Below, piece after piece: positions 17,765-25,767 of a DNA stretch of 64,000 nt; within the stretch, counting starts at the first letter, position 1, and every line of letters starts with the position of its first letter. The DNA is from Olsenella profusa F0195 (GTDB taxonomy: Bacteria; Actinomycetota; Coriobacteriia; Coriobacteriales; Atopobiaceae). A program made the translations under genes and the position numbers. Below the pieces are notes generated by a model, which saw only the letters and a program-made list of their open reading frames with translations, was not told the DNA's origin and did not search any database. Where the stretch lies: positions 1 through 64,000 of the forward strand of contig NZ_AWEZ01000029.1 in NCBI RefSeq assembly GCF_000468755.1. Direction: 5' to 3'.

Positions 17765-18994
17765 ATGAGGCTCCAACCCGTGATCCTCGGCGCGGACTTT
17801 GCCGCCTACGCCTACATCCGCTGCTTCTGGGACGCCTATCGCGTGAAGCCCATCGAGCTGGGCTCCGATGACATCAAGTCCATCTCGCGCAGCAAGTTCT
17901 CCACGTACCGCACCGTCGCGGGGCTGGATCGGGAGGACGTCCTCCTCGAGACGCTCGAGACCCTGGGGAGCCGGCTCGTCGAGGCAGGCAAGCTGCCCTT
18001 CCTCGTGGGTTGTGGCGACTTCTACGCCCGCATCGTCTCCAAGAACAAGCCCCTCCTCGAGCAGTGGTACTACGTGCCCTACATCGACTTCGACCTGCTC
18101 GACACCATCACGCAGAAGGAGAACTTCTACCGGATCTGCGACGAGGTGGGCATTCCCTATCCCAAGACGCGCTTCCTCGACTGCGCGGACCCTGCCGCCC
18201 AGGTGGATGACACCGGCTTCACGTACCCGCTCGTGGCCAAGCCCTCCAACTCGGCCGCCTACCACTATGCGGAGATTCCCAACAAGAAGAAGGTCTTCTT
18301 CGTCAGGGACCGTGCGGAGCTCGAGGCCATCTTCGGGAGCCTCCAGTCATCCGGCTACGACAAGAGCCTCATCGTGCAGGAGCTCATCGGCGGGGACGAC
18401 ACGCAGGAGCGCATCCTCTCCATCTACACCGATGCCAACCAGGATCCCATCTTTGCCGTGGGAGGCCGCGTTGTGCTGCAGGACCACGCCCCCACTGCCA
18501 TCGGCAACCCCGCCGTCATCATTCCCGAGCGCGACCAGCAGGTGATGGACGATGCCGTCACGTTCATGCGCCGCGTGGGCTATCACGGCATGGCCAACTT
18601 CGACGTCAAGTACGATGCCACCGACGGCCGGTTCAAGTTCTTCGAGATCAACACCCGCCCGGGTCGCAGCTCGCTCTTTCCCTACCTCGCGGGCGTCAAC
18701 TTTGCCAAGGTGCAGGTGGATGACATCGTCTTGCACAAGCACCTGGACTTCGTCGCGGGCGACAGGCCCTTCGCCTATGTGACCGTGCCGCCCCAGGTGG
18801 TGCGCGACTACGTGAGCGACGAGGCCATCAGGCGGCAGGTGCTTGCCGCCTTCAAGGATGGCACCGCCTGCTTCGCCCTGCACTGGAGCAAGGACTCCCT
18901 GTGCCAGAGGTTCTGGGCGAACGTCAACTATTATCACCAGATCGGCAAGTTCAGGCGGTACTTCCAGGCCGACGAGGAGCGTCGCGGCGCGTAG
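17765..18994 (+). CDS. ATP-grasp ligase, probable D-aspartate ligase for peptidoglycan
   Basis: ATP-grasp protein of 409 residues. The N-terminal domain has ILGADFAAYAYIRCF. The central ATP-grasp has YPLVAKPSNSAAYH, SLIVQELIGGDDTQERILS, and the metal-binding end FKFFEINTRPGRSS. The C-terminal tail resembles carboxylate-amine ligases that act on wall precursors. The ATG at 17765 follows GAGGAGGAG; an earlier ATG at 17729 lacks a site. The divergent racemase next door suggests the D-Asp ligase role (D-Asp added to the lysine side chain of the stem peptide). The exact amino acid is inferred from context, not from residues. Confidence 0.75.
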   Translation: MRLQPVILGADFAAYAYIRCFWDAYRVKPIELGSDDIKSISRSKFSTYRTVAGLDREDVLLETLETLGSRLVEAGKLPFLVGCGDFYARIVSKNKPLLEQWYYVPYIDFDLLDTITQKENFYRICDEVGIPYPKTRFLDCADPAAQVDDTGFTYPLVAKPSNSAAYHYAEIPNKKKVFFVRDRAELEAIFGSLQSSGYDKSLIVQELIGGDDTQERILSIYTDANQDPIFAVGGRVVLQDHAPTAIGNPAVIIPERDQQVMDDAVTFMRRVGYHGMANFDVKYDATDGRFKFFEINTRPGRSSLFPYLAGVNFAKVQVDDIVLHKHLDFVAGDRPFAYVTVPPQVVRDYVSDEAIRRQVLAAFKDGTACFALHWSKDSLCQRFWANVNYYHQIGKFRRYFQADEERRGA

Positions 18995-19090
18995 GGCGGG
19001 CATCGGTGGGTGTACCCAGCGGGGTGGGGATGGCCCGCGGCAACTTGCGCTGCGTGCATGCGGGCCTGCAAAAGGGGTAGCCTTACGGGC

Positions 19091-21094
19091 ATGAGCATCA
19101 AGGACCCCACAACGCACGTCCCCGACTTCGACCTCGCGGCTCCGCGTCCCGAGGACGGTGGGCTGCCCTCCATTGCCGAGCAGGTGGCGCAGGTGCCCAC
19201 CGACCCCGGCTGCTACCTGTGGAAGGACGCCAAGGGTGACGTCATCTACGTGGGGAAGGCCAAGAACCTGCGCAGCCGCATGCTGCAGTACGTGAACCTC
19301 ACGGACGACCGCGCCAAGATACCCCTCATGATGCAGGTGGTGCGCAGCTTCGACTACCTCGTGGTGGGCTCCGAGCACGAGGCCCTCGTGCTGGAGCGCA
19401 ACCTCATCGAGCAGTACCATCCCTACTTCAACGTGGACTTCAAGGACGACAAGAGCTATCCCTACATCGCCCTCACGATGGGCGACGTGTACCCAGCCAT
19501 CAAGTACACCCGCGAGCGCCACCGCAAGGGCACGCGCTACTTCGGTCCCTACACCGATGCCCAGGCCGCCCGCGAGACCATCGACACACTGCGTAAGGCC
19601 GTGCCCATCTGCATCGCCACCTGCGCGGAGTGGAAGCGCTGCCGTCGCTACCTCAAGGGCCATCCCACGGATGCGGCCGTCGCCAACATGGTGTTCGCCG
19701 ACCGCGGCCGCCCCTGCTTCGACTACCATGTGGAGCGTGGCCCCGGCGTGTGCTGTGGTGCCATCAGCACCGTGGACTATGCCAAGCACGTCCGCCAGGT
19801 GGAGCAGTTCCTCGCGGGCAGGCGCTCGGCCATCGTGGGCGAGCTCGAGGGCCAGATGCGCGACGCCGCGGCCAACCTGGAGTTCGAGCGGGCCGGACGC
19901 ATCAAGCGCCGCCTCGAGGTGATCGAGGGTCTCGACGACCACCAGGAGGTCATGTTCTCCTCGGACGTGAGCCTGGACCTCATCGGTTTCTACCGCGAGG
20001 AGACCATCAGCTGCGCCTGCGTCTTCGTGGTGCGCGAGGGCCGCACGGTGCGCTCCAGCGAGTTCATCCTCAACAAGGGCGCCGACGTGGACGAGGTGGA
20101 GCTCGCCGCGGGCTTCCTCAAGCGCTACTACGACGAGACGGCCGACATCCCCACCGAGGTGGACGTGGCCCAGGCTCTGCCCGATGCGGAGCTTCTGGGC
20201 GAGTGGCTCACGGAGAAGCGCGGCCACATGTGTCACCTGCATGTGCCCCAGCGCGGCGAGAAGGCGCACCTCCTGGACATGGCCGAGCGCAACGCCCACC
20301 ATGCGCTCAACCGCTACATGGTGCGCACGGGCTACGCCGACGAGCGCACCAACAAGGCCCTGCTCCAGCTGGAGAGTGCCCTGGCGCTCGACCGCCCGCC
20401 CCTGCGCATCGAGTGCTTCGACATCTCCACCCTTCATGGGACCTTCACGGTTGCCTCGATGGTGGTCTTCACCAACGGTCGGCCCGACAGGGGGCAGTAC
20501 CGACGCTTCAGGATCCGCGCTGAGCTCGACGAGGCCAACGACTTCGCGTCCATGAGCGAGGTGCTGGGACGCCGCTATGGGGCCAAGAACATGGCCGACG
20601 CCGAGTTTGCGAAGGCCGCGCCCGACCTGCTGGTGGTGGATGGCGGCAAGCCGCAGCTCACGGCTGCCATCGGGCAACTCGAGGCACTGGGGCTGGACAT
20701 TCCCTGCTGCGGCCTCGCCAAGTCGGACGAGGAGGTCTTCGTCCCCTGGGACGAGACGCCCGTGGTGCTGCCCACGGGTTCGCCCTCGCTCTACCTCATC
20801 AAGCAGGTGCGCGACGAGAGCCACCGCTTTGCCATCACGTTCCACCGTGAGCTGCGCACCAAGGCGCAGAGCGTCTCCATCCTGGATGACGTGTCGGGCG
20901 TGGGGGCCAAGCGCAAGCGTGCCCTCATGCGCCACTTTGGCTCCATGAGGCGGCTGCGTGCGGCGAGCATGGAGGACATCGCCGAGGTCAAGGGCGTGCC
21001 CGAGGCTGTCGCGCGCGAGGTGTACGACACGCTGCGTGCCTGGGACGAGGAGCGCGACGAGGCGGGCAGGCAAGCGCTACGGGAGCAGGCATAG
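19091..21094 (+). CDS. uvrC: excinuclease ABC subunit C
   Basis: Dual-incision nuclease of nucleotide excision repair (667 residues). The N-terminal GIY-YIG domain has GCYLWKDAKGDVIYVGKAKN (about 38-57). The Cys-containing middle has ICIATCAEWKRCRRY. The UVR motif is MRDAAANLEFERAGRIKRR. The RNase H-like 5' nuclease has IECFDISTLHGT and DLLVVDGGKPQL. The C-terminal helix-hairpin-helix is DDVSGVGAKRKRALMRHFGS. An upstream in-frame ATG at 19010 would add 27 atypical residues, so ATG 19091 is preferred although its Shine-Dalgarno (AAGGGG) is rather far. Confidence 0.95.
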   Translation: MSIKDPTTHVPDFDLAAPRPEDGGLPSIAEQVAQVPTDPGCYLWKDAKGDVIYVGKAKNLRSRMLQYVNLTDDRAKIPLMMQVVRSFDYLVVGSEHEALVLERNLIEQYHPYFNVDFKDDKSYPYIALTMGDVYPAIKYTRERHRKGTRYFGPYTDAQAARETIDTLRKAVPICIATCAEWKRCRRYLKGHPTDAAVANMVFADRGRPCFDYHVERGPGVCCGAISTVDYAKHVRQVEQFLAGRRSAIVGELEGQMRDAAANLEFERAGRIKRRLEVIEGLDDHQEVMFSSDVSLDLIGFYREETISCACVFVVREGRTVRSSEFILNKGADVDEVELAAGFLKRYYDETADIPTEVDVAQALPDAELLGEWLTEKRGHMCHLHVPQRGEKAHLLDMAERNAHHALNRYMVRTGYADERTNKALLQLESALALDRPPLRIECFDISTLHGTFTVASMVVFTNGRPDRGQYRRFRIRAELDEANDFASMSEVLGRRYGAKNMADAEFAKAAPDLLVVDGGKPQLTAAIGQLEALGLDIPCCGLAKSDEEVFVPWDETPVVLPTGSPSLYLIKQVRDESHRFAITFHRELRTKAQSVSILDDVSGVGAKRKRALMRHFGSMRRLRAASMEDIAEVKGVPEAVAREVYDTLRAWDEERDEAGRQALREQA

Positions 21095-21231
21095 CCTCCG
21101 CACCCTTCCGTTTGGTTCGCCTGCCCATGGTTTGGGATGCGTCGGACCGTCCCTGTTGCAGCTCCCGTAGGGAAACGGGGCCCGACCTCGTCCGTCACCC
21201 CCGCGCTGGGCGCCTTTGGGCGGATGGCTCA

Positions 21232-21260
21232 TTGACAGGATTGGTGCTTACTCATATATA
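21232..21260 (+). promoter_or_regulatory. near-consensus promoter of the WXG100-like operon
   Basis: TTGACA at 21232-21237 and TATATA at 21255-21260 with 17 nt between. This is the best sigma-A type match in the window. It lies 45 nt before the ATG at 21306. Confidence 0.75.
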
Positions 21261-21305
21261 TTCCAGGTACAGGCGAGCGCGACCATACCCCATTGGAGCA
21301 AGCGC

Positions 21306-21698
21306 ATGGCACGTGAGACGTTGCAGATAGAGATGCAGATCGATGGGTGCTCACAGCGCATGCGGAAGATAGAGGAAGCGCTCGAGGAACTGCGGGCCTT
21401 TCGCTGGGAGTTGTCACAGTCGCATGAGAACTTCCATCGTTGGGTGGCTCAGACGGATGCCAGTGCCCTGCACGCCAGCGAGCTCGCGGGCGTTCGCATG
21501 GGCGCCCGCTATGCGCAGCGCGTGCACGATGCCTTGCATGACGAGCTCATGCCGGGCATAGGGCACGGTTTTGAGGGCATCGCCTGCGAGGTGGATGGTG
21601 CCGAGCGGCGACTTTCTGACGAGCTTGAGAGGCTGCACGCACAGCGGATGGACCTCATGCACGCACTCGATGCGCAGGCGCAGGGGAGGCCCCGATGA
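21306..21698 (+). CDS. small coiled-coil protein, first gene of a type VII secretion-like cargo operon
   Basis: A 130-residue, helix-rich protein without signal peptide, with regular heptads in its first 45 residues (LQIEMQIDGCSQRMRKIEEA) and its last 45. Position and composition resemble the small helical accessory proteins (DUF5082-like) that precede LXG/WXG100 genes in Gram-positive type VII clusters, but the family match is not certain. The ATG follows TTGGAGC at 6 nt and the near-consensus promoter; a longer frame from 21216 would cover that promoter and is rejected. The 3' end overlaps the next gene by 4 nt (ATGA). Confidence 0.65.
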   Translation: MARETLQIEMQIDGCSQRMRKIEEALEELRAFRWELSQSHENFHRWVAQTDASALHASELAGVRMGARYAQRVHDALHDELMPGIGHGFEGIACEVDGAERRLSDELERLHAQRMDLMHALDAQAQGRPR

Positions 21699-21973
21699 AC
21701 CTCAAGGTCTCCGATGCGGAGTTCTCCCTCGCAACCGACCGGATGACCGCTGGTGTCGAGAGTCTGGTCGATATCTCCAGGGACTACGTGGCCATCGTGG
21801 AGGAGCTTACGAGCAGGGGCATCAGCTCGGAGCGCTTCTCGCAGGCGACGGCGTCGGTGCTGCCCATCATGAGCGAGTCGGTGGTGGCCCTGCAGGAGGC
21901 GATCGGGCCGCTCGTGGAGAGGACGAACGGGTACATCGATGCACTTGATGCCGATGATGCCGACTTCGACTGA
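21695..21973 (+). CDS. WXG100-superfamily-like small helical protein
   Basis: A 92-residue acidic all-helical protein (SLATDRMTAGVESLVDISRD, then LPIMSESVVALQEAIGPLVE). The size and two-helix layout fit ESAT-6/WXG100 or T7SS accessory proteins, though no WXG motif is present. Its ATG overlaps the stop of the preceding gene; the next gene starts 11 nt later behind GAGAGGGGGAG. Such proteins usually pair with another small helical protein for export by an FtsK/SpoIIIE-type EssC ATPase, which is not in this window. Confidence 0.6.
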   Translation: MNLKVSDAEFSLATDRMTAGVESLVDISRDYVAIVEELTSRGISSERFSQATASVLPIMSESVVALQEAIGPLVERTNGYIDALDADDADFD

Positions 21974-21984
21974 GAGGGGGAGAT

Positions 21985-22269
21985 GTGGCAACGAGTGGAC
22001 AGATCGCCGTTGCGCCAGAGCGCATAGACAATGCCGTGGGACGGCTCCGAGCGCTCGCCGACGAGGCGGCGGGGGTGCGTCCCTCCCTCACCTTCGAGGC
22101 GTCGAGCGGTGGGGGAGCGGATGCGCTCATGGCTTTGGGCCAGGAGATGGATGCCTATGCGCAGGCGCTCTCGGCAGCCATCGGCAGGACGGCGGACTTC
22201 CTCGCGTCCGCGCGCGACGAGTTCGTCACGACGGACGAAGAGCTTGGTCGTCAGATGGGGGGCGAGTGA
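21985..22269 (+). CDS. WXG100/ESAT-6-like small protein
   Basis: A 94-residue two-helix protein from a GTG start with a strong GAGAGGGGGAG site. It has GQIAVAPERIDNAVGRLRAL, then a turn rich in Ser/Gly (SSGGGADALMAL), a second helix and a charged tail ending in QMGGE. The turn is where WXG100 proteins carry Trp-X-Gly; here there is no Trp. The last bases of the gene form the left copy of a 20-bp direct repeat that recurs after the next gene. Likely a secreted partner or chaperone of the downstream lipase-like protein. Confidence 0.6.
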   Translation: MATSGQIAVAPERIDNAVGRLRALADEAAGVRPSLTFEASSGGGADALMALGQEMDAYAQALSAAIGRTADFLASARDEFVTTDEELGRQMGGE

Positions 22270-22277
22270 GGTGGCGC
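22258..22277 (+). repeat. left copy of a 20-bp direct repeat flanking the lipoprotein gene
   Basis: GGGGGCGAGTGAGGTGGCGC at 22258-22277 recurs identically at 23114-23133. In both places it spans the end of one gene (coding ..GGE-stop) and the GTG start of the next. Confidence 0.85.
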
Positions 22278-23125
22278 GCCGCGCGGCCGCGCTCGCCCTG
22301 GCCGCGGCGCTCGCCCTCCCGGCGTGCTCCGGGGGAGGCTGCGCGCTGCCCGGGGGATGCCGGGGGGCCGGTGGCTACGAGAGGGGGGCGGACATGGGCA
22401 CCCAGGAGGTGAGCCAGCGCGACGTGGAGGTGGCGCGCCGGCTGGGCGCCCCCGACTACGTGGTCCGCGCGCTCGAGCGGGGCGAGTGGCCCTCGCAGAA
22501 CTCGATGTCGTACGTCCGCAGCGCCGAGGCCGCCGAGGACTACCTCGCCCTGCGCTACGCCCTGCGCTTCGAGGCGACCAGTGTGCTCGTGGACAAGTCC
22601 CTGTTCGTGCCGGGGCAGAGCTACGCCACGTGCCGGGCGGCCGAGGGCCCCTTCGAGGGCGAGGACGTGAAGGTCTCCTGGTGGCCCGGCAGGTCGGGGG
22701 ACAAGGGCTGGGAGGACGACTACCTCTACGTGTCCCTGCACGAGGAGTGGGAGGCGCGCGTGCGCTCCCTCGCCGAGCCCCTGATGGGGGGCCAGCCGGA
22801 GGGGACGATGGTGTGCAGCGTGGGGATGCACGACAATACGATCCCCTCCGATGTGCAGGGCACCACGCTGGACGAGGTGCAGGCGGACGTCGACGGGTTC
22901 GTGAGCGTCTTCATATCGGCGGACTCCCCCCTGAGCGAGGAGGAACTCTCCGAGCTCCACGATAGGCTCGTGGCGAATTTACGCTCTTCAGGAATGAGAA
23001 TAGATGTTTTTACGTGCAAGGTCACTGACCCCCTGGACGGCCAGCCCTTCACGGAGGACTTCGTTAGCAACAGCGAAGGGCGCACATGGGAGAGAACGTC
23101 TTATGTGAAGCCAGGGGGCGAGTGA
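22271..23125 (+). CDS. predicted lipoprotein of unknown function
   Basis: A 284-residue protein from a GTG start. A short basic N-terminus and hydrophobic Ala/Leu run end in a lipobox, LPAC, at about residues 16-19, so it should be lipidated and anchored outside the membrane. The body has FVPGQSYATCRAAEGPFEG, a lone YLYVSLHEEWEARVR helix and an acidic beta-rich end. No family was recognised. The last 150 bp (from about 22970) are clearly less GC-rich than the first 700. The gene sits exactly between two copies of a 20-bp repeat, pointing to a swappable cassette; an immunity or accessory role for the adjacent lipase-like protein is a guess. Confidence 0.65.
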   Translation: MARRAAALALAAALALPACSGGGCALPGGCRGAGGYERGADMGTQEVSQRDVEVARRLGAPDYVVRALERGEWPSQNSMSYVRSAEAAEDYLALRYALRFEATSVLVDKSLFVPGQSYATCRAAEGPFEGEDVKVSWWPGRSGDKGWEDDYLYVSLHEEWEARVRSLAEPLMGGQPEGTMVCSVGMHDNTIPSDVQGTTLDEVQADVDGFVSVFISADSPLSEEELSELHDRLVANLRSSGMRIDVFTCKVTDPLDGQPFTEDFVSNSEGRTWERTSYVKPGGE

Positions 23126-23133
23126 GGTGGCGC
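23114..23133 (+). repeat. right copy of the 20-bp direct repeat
   Basis: Identical to 22258-22277. The distance between copies is 856 bp, the exact length of the lipoprotein gene unit. Confidence 0.85.
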
Positions 23134-24473
23134 TTGGTCCTGACGAGCTCGCCCAGCTGAACATGCTCATATACCAGCCAGGGTTTATCCAAGCATATGA
23201 AAGTGTGTGCCGCGAGCAACGTATCGAACGGCCCACCCTTGGCCAAGTTCTCGATAAGATGGCAGCGGATGCTTCTAATGGTGGTCAGCACGACGCATGG
23301 ACGAGCGACGAGCAGTACCGCAACCTCATCGAGTGCCTGCGCAATGGCGAGGCTGCCAACATGACGGTGGCCGACGTGACGCAGCCCGGCACGGAGATGG
23401 GAGGCGCCCGGCAGACGAGCCGCCATATGACGCTCACGGATGAGGACGGCAACATGTACGTCGTCTTTGAGGGGACGGAAGGCGGCGAGGGCGAGTGGGC
23501 GGACAACTTCTACGGCCTCACTGAGACGGACACAGAGAGCCAGGAGGCGGCCGCTGCCTACGTGGCCGAGATGCTGAGGCGGTATAACCCCACGGGAAAG
23601 GTCGTCGTGAGCGGTCACTCCAAGGGCGGAAACTCCGCCATGTACGTGGCCATCGTCAACCCGCGCGTCGATGACGCCTACTCTTTCGATGGGCAGGGGT
23701 TCGGTCCCGGCTTCCTGGGGGAGCATGCGGAGGACATCGCCCGCAACAGGCACAAGATCCACGCCTACAATTACTGCGGTGACTTCGTAAGTGCCCTGCT
23801 CTATGTCATTGCGGGCGACGTCCACTTCGTCTTCGGCGCAAGCCCGCCCGATCGGATCGACAGCCTCTGGGACCTCATCACGAAGCTGCATGGCTTCGCC
23901 TCGAGCCATGCGCCCTCGCGCCTCTTCTCGGATGACGAGAGCTTCACCATGCGCGACGGCGCCCGGCCAACAGGGTACTGGCATGCCATCAACCAGCTCA
24001 CCATCTGGATCGCCAACAACGTGCCGAGGGGGATGCAGCATAGGCTCGTCGAGTTCCTCGGGCAGCTCATGGCACCGAATGCGGACACGGCCGCCCTCAT
24101 GGCGCAGAACCCGCGTCTCATGGGTGCGCTGGCCTGCGTGCTCGCAAGCTGTCCGGCGACGGCGGACGCCCTGGCAGACGCAGGCCCCATAGCCAGCATC
24201 ATCGCGAAGCTCGTGAAGGGGACGATTGATGCCGCACAGTTTGCACAGATGCTGGGAGAGCTCCTCGGCGTTGAGATCACCCCCGAATGGGTCGACGAGT
24301 TCCTCGAAGGTTACGAGGACATGCAGAAGGACATCCAGGACGGTGTCCGCGCCAAGGAGGCCTCGAAGATCAAGCAGGTGGAGGTACGTGACTGGTCGGA
24401 TGAGCGCATGGAGGAGCTGCTCGCCATCGTCGCGGAGGTGGACGCGGAGCCATGGTGGGACTTCTCGCGTTAG
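23127..24473 (+). CDS. Mbeg1-like (DUF2974) lipase/hydrolase, probable secreted effector
   Basis: A 448-residue protein with an alpha/beta-hydrolase core. MYVVFEGTEGGEGEWADNFY precedes the nucleophile elbow VVVSGHSKGGNSAMYVA (Ser in GHSKGG), then DAYSFDGQGFGPGFL, the pattern of Mbeg1-like proteins. The last 130 residues are helical and acidic. There is no signal peptide. Upstream small helical proteins and the absence of a Sec signal fit export by a type VII-like route (inference). The GTG start lies in the right repeat copy. The frame ends at TAG 24471-24473, but the same frame continues open for 79 more codons of plausible protein, so the gene may be truncated by a nonsense change. Confidence 0.75.
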   Translation: MALGPDELAQLNMLIYQPGFIQAYESVCREQRIERPTLGQVLDKMAADASNGGQHDAWTSDEQYRNLIECLRNGEAANMTVADVTQPGTEMGGARQTSRHMTLTDEDGNMYVVFEGTEGGEGEWADNFYGLTETDTESQEAAAAYVAEMLRRYNPTGKVVVSGHSKGGNSAMYVAIVNPRVDDAYSFDGQGFGPGFLGEHAEDIARNRHKIHAYNYCGDFVSALLYVIAGDVHFVFGASPPDRIDSLWDLITKLHGFASSHAPSRLFSDDESFTMRDGARPTGYWHAINQLTIWIANNVPRGMQHRLVEFLGQLMAPNADTAALMAQNPRLMGALACVLASCPATADALADAGPIASIIAKLVKGTIDAAQFAQMLGELLGVEITPEWVDEFLEGYEDMQKDIQDGVRAKEASKIKQVEVRDWSDERMEELLAIVAEVDAEPWWDFSR

Positions 24474-24710
24474 GATGTCTGGTATCGCATCGAGGATCTT
24501 ACGGGACACCTCAACATCGACGAGTACCGCGATGACATGGAGACCTACATGCGCAAGCAGATGGACATGAACGGCGTGTCTGCCGAACGCATACGTCAGG
24601 CATTTGCGGCTGCGCAGGAGCATGACGGCGAGTACGCGCGCGCGGTGTCAGACATGTCACCCGCCGTGCAGGGTGCGGCCAGGCGCCTGGGGGGCATCCT
24701 CAAGGGGTAG
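24474..24710 (+). pseudogene. in-frame continuation of the lipase-like gene after an amber codon
   Basis: Directly after TAG the same frame encodes 78 codons before a second TAG at 24708. The sequence is helical and protein-like (DVWYRIEDLTGHLNIDEYRD, then GVSAERIRQAFAAAQEHDGE). There is no Shine-Dalgarno at its first ATG. It is best read as the lost C-terminus of the preceding gene. Confidence 0.55.
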
Positions 24711-24782
24711 GTGCCGTCCCGCCGCCCACGCATGCCGGCCAGCCATCGCTCATGTCGCTCGTTTGAAGACAGGCGCCCGTCC

Positions 24783-24810
24783 TTGTCTGGCGTGTCTGCC
24801 TTCGTATATC
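24783..24810 (+). promoter_or_regulatory. promoter of yebC
   Basis: TTGTCT at 24783-24788 and TATATC at 24805-24810, 16 nt apart, 37 nt before the ATG. Confidence 0.5.
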
Positions 24811-24847
24811 ATTCGTTTGTTTCTACCACGTTCAGAAGGAGACGTGC

Positions 24848-25645
24848 ATGTCCGGACACTCTAAGTGGGCCACTACCAAGCACAAGAAGGCCGCAATCGA
24901 CGCCAAGCGTTCCGCGCTCTTCTCCAAGCATTCGCGTAACATCACCGTTGCCGCGCGCAACGGTGGCGACCCCAACCCGGACAACAACGCCTCCCTTGCC
25001 GCCGCCGTGGCGCGTGCCCGCATGGTCTCCATGCCCAATGCCAAGATCCAGGCCGCCATCGACAAGGCCTTTGGCACCGGGGCGGATGCCGTCGTGTACA
25101 AGGAGGTCACCTACGAGGGCTACGGCCCCGCGGGTGTGGCCCTCTATGTGGAGTGTCTGACGGACAACCTCAACCGCACCGCGGCCGACGTGCGCTCCGC
25201 CTTCACGCATGCGGGTGGCAACCTGGGCACCACCGGCTCCGTCGCGTTCCAGTTCGAGCGCAGGGGTTCCATCGCCGTGGAGAAGGTCATCAAGAGCGAC
25301 GACAAGAAGGTCCCCGACAAGGAGAATGCCGCCGACGAGGACGAGTTCATGATGGCCGTCGCCGAGGCCGGGGGCGAGGACTACGAGGATGCGGGCGACC
25401 AGTGGATCGTCTACACCGCCTATGACAGGATGCAGGACGTCCAGAAGGCCCTTGAGGTGCAGGGCATCGACGTCAAGGGCTCCGAGCTCACCATGGTGCC
25501 CACCACACCGACCGAGCTGGGGCTTGCTGACGCCAAGAAGGTCCAGCGCCTCATCGACCGCCTCGAGGAGCTCGATGACGTCCAGAACGTTTACAGCACC
25601 ATGAGCATCTCCGATGAGGTGGCCGCCCAGCTCGACGAGGAGTAG
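24848..25645 (+). CDS. yebC: YebC/PmpR family DNA-binding regulatory protein
   Basis: A 265-residue member of the YebC family, starting with the signature MSGHSKWATTKHKKAAIDAKR. It continues with PDNNASLAAAVARARMVSMPN and the acidic middle domain. In several bacteria YebC-like proteins bind DNA, or help ribosomes through proline stretches; which applies here cannot be told. The ATG follows AGAAGGAG at 7 nt. It has its own promoter and a downstream hairpin, so it is probably monocistronic. Confidence 0.93.
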   Translation: MSGHSKWATTKHKKAAIDAKRSALFSKHSRNITVAARNGGDPNPDNNASLAAAVARARMVSMPNAKIQAAIDKAFGTGADAVVYKEVTYEGYGPAGVALYVECLTDNLNRTAADVRSAFTHAGGNLGTTGSVAFQFERRGSIAVEKVIKSDDKKVPDKENAADEDEFMMAVAEAGGEDYEDAGDQWIVYTAYDRMQDVQKALEVQGIDVKGSELTMVPTTPTELGLADAKKVQRLIDRLEELDDVQNVYSTMSISDEVAAQLDEE

Positions 25646-25682
25646 GCTCTTTACCTGCGCCTGTGCGCATCTGGCAACCAGT

Positions 25683-25706
25683 TGCGGCGACCTACGGGTC
25701 GCCGCA
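25683..25706 (+). terminator. hairpin after yebC
   Basis: TGCGGCGACC and GGTCGCCGCA form a perfect 10-bp stem with a 4-nt loop, 37 nt after the yebC stop. A second short hairpin (GGGGTGCC..) follows. There is no strong T-run. Confidence 0.55.
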
Positions 25707-25767
25707 CTCGTATGGGGTGCCGCGCACCCCGCCCATGCACGTCTCAGCCGAAAGGTGACCATCACCC

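Noticed and set aside
18347-21073. 908-codon minus-strand open frame
   Set aside because: Antisense shadow of the ATP-grasp ligase gene and uvrC, with no motif of its own.
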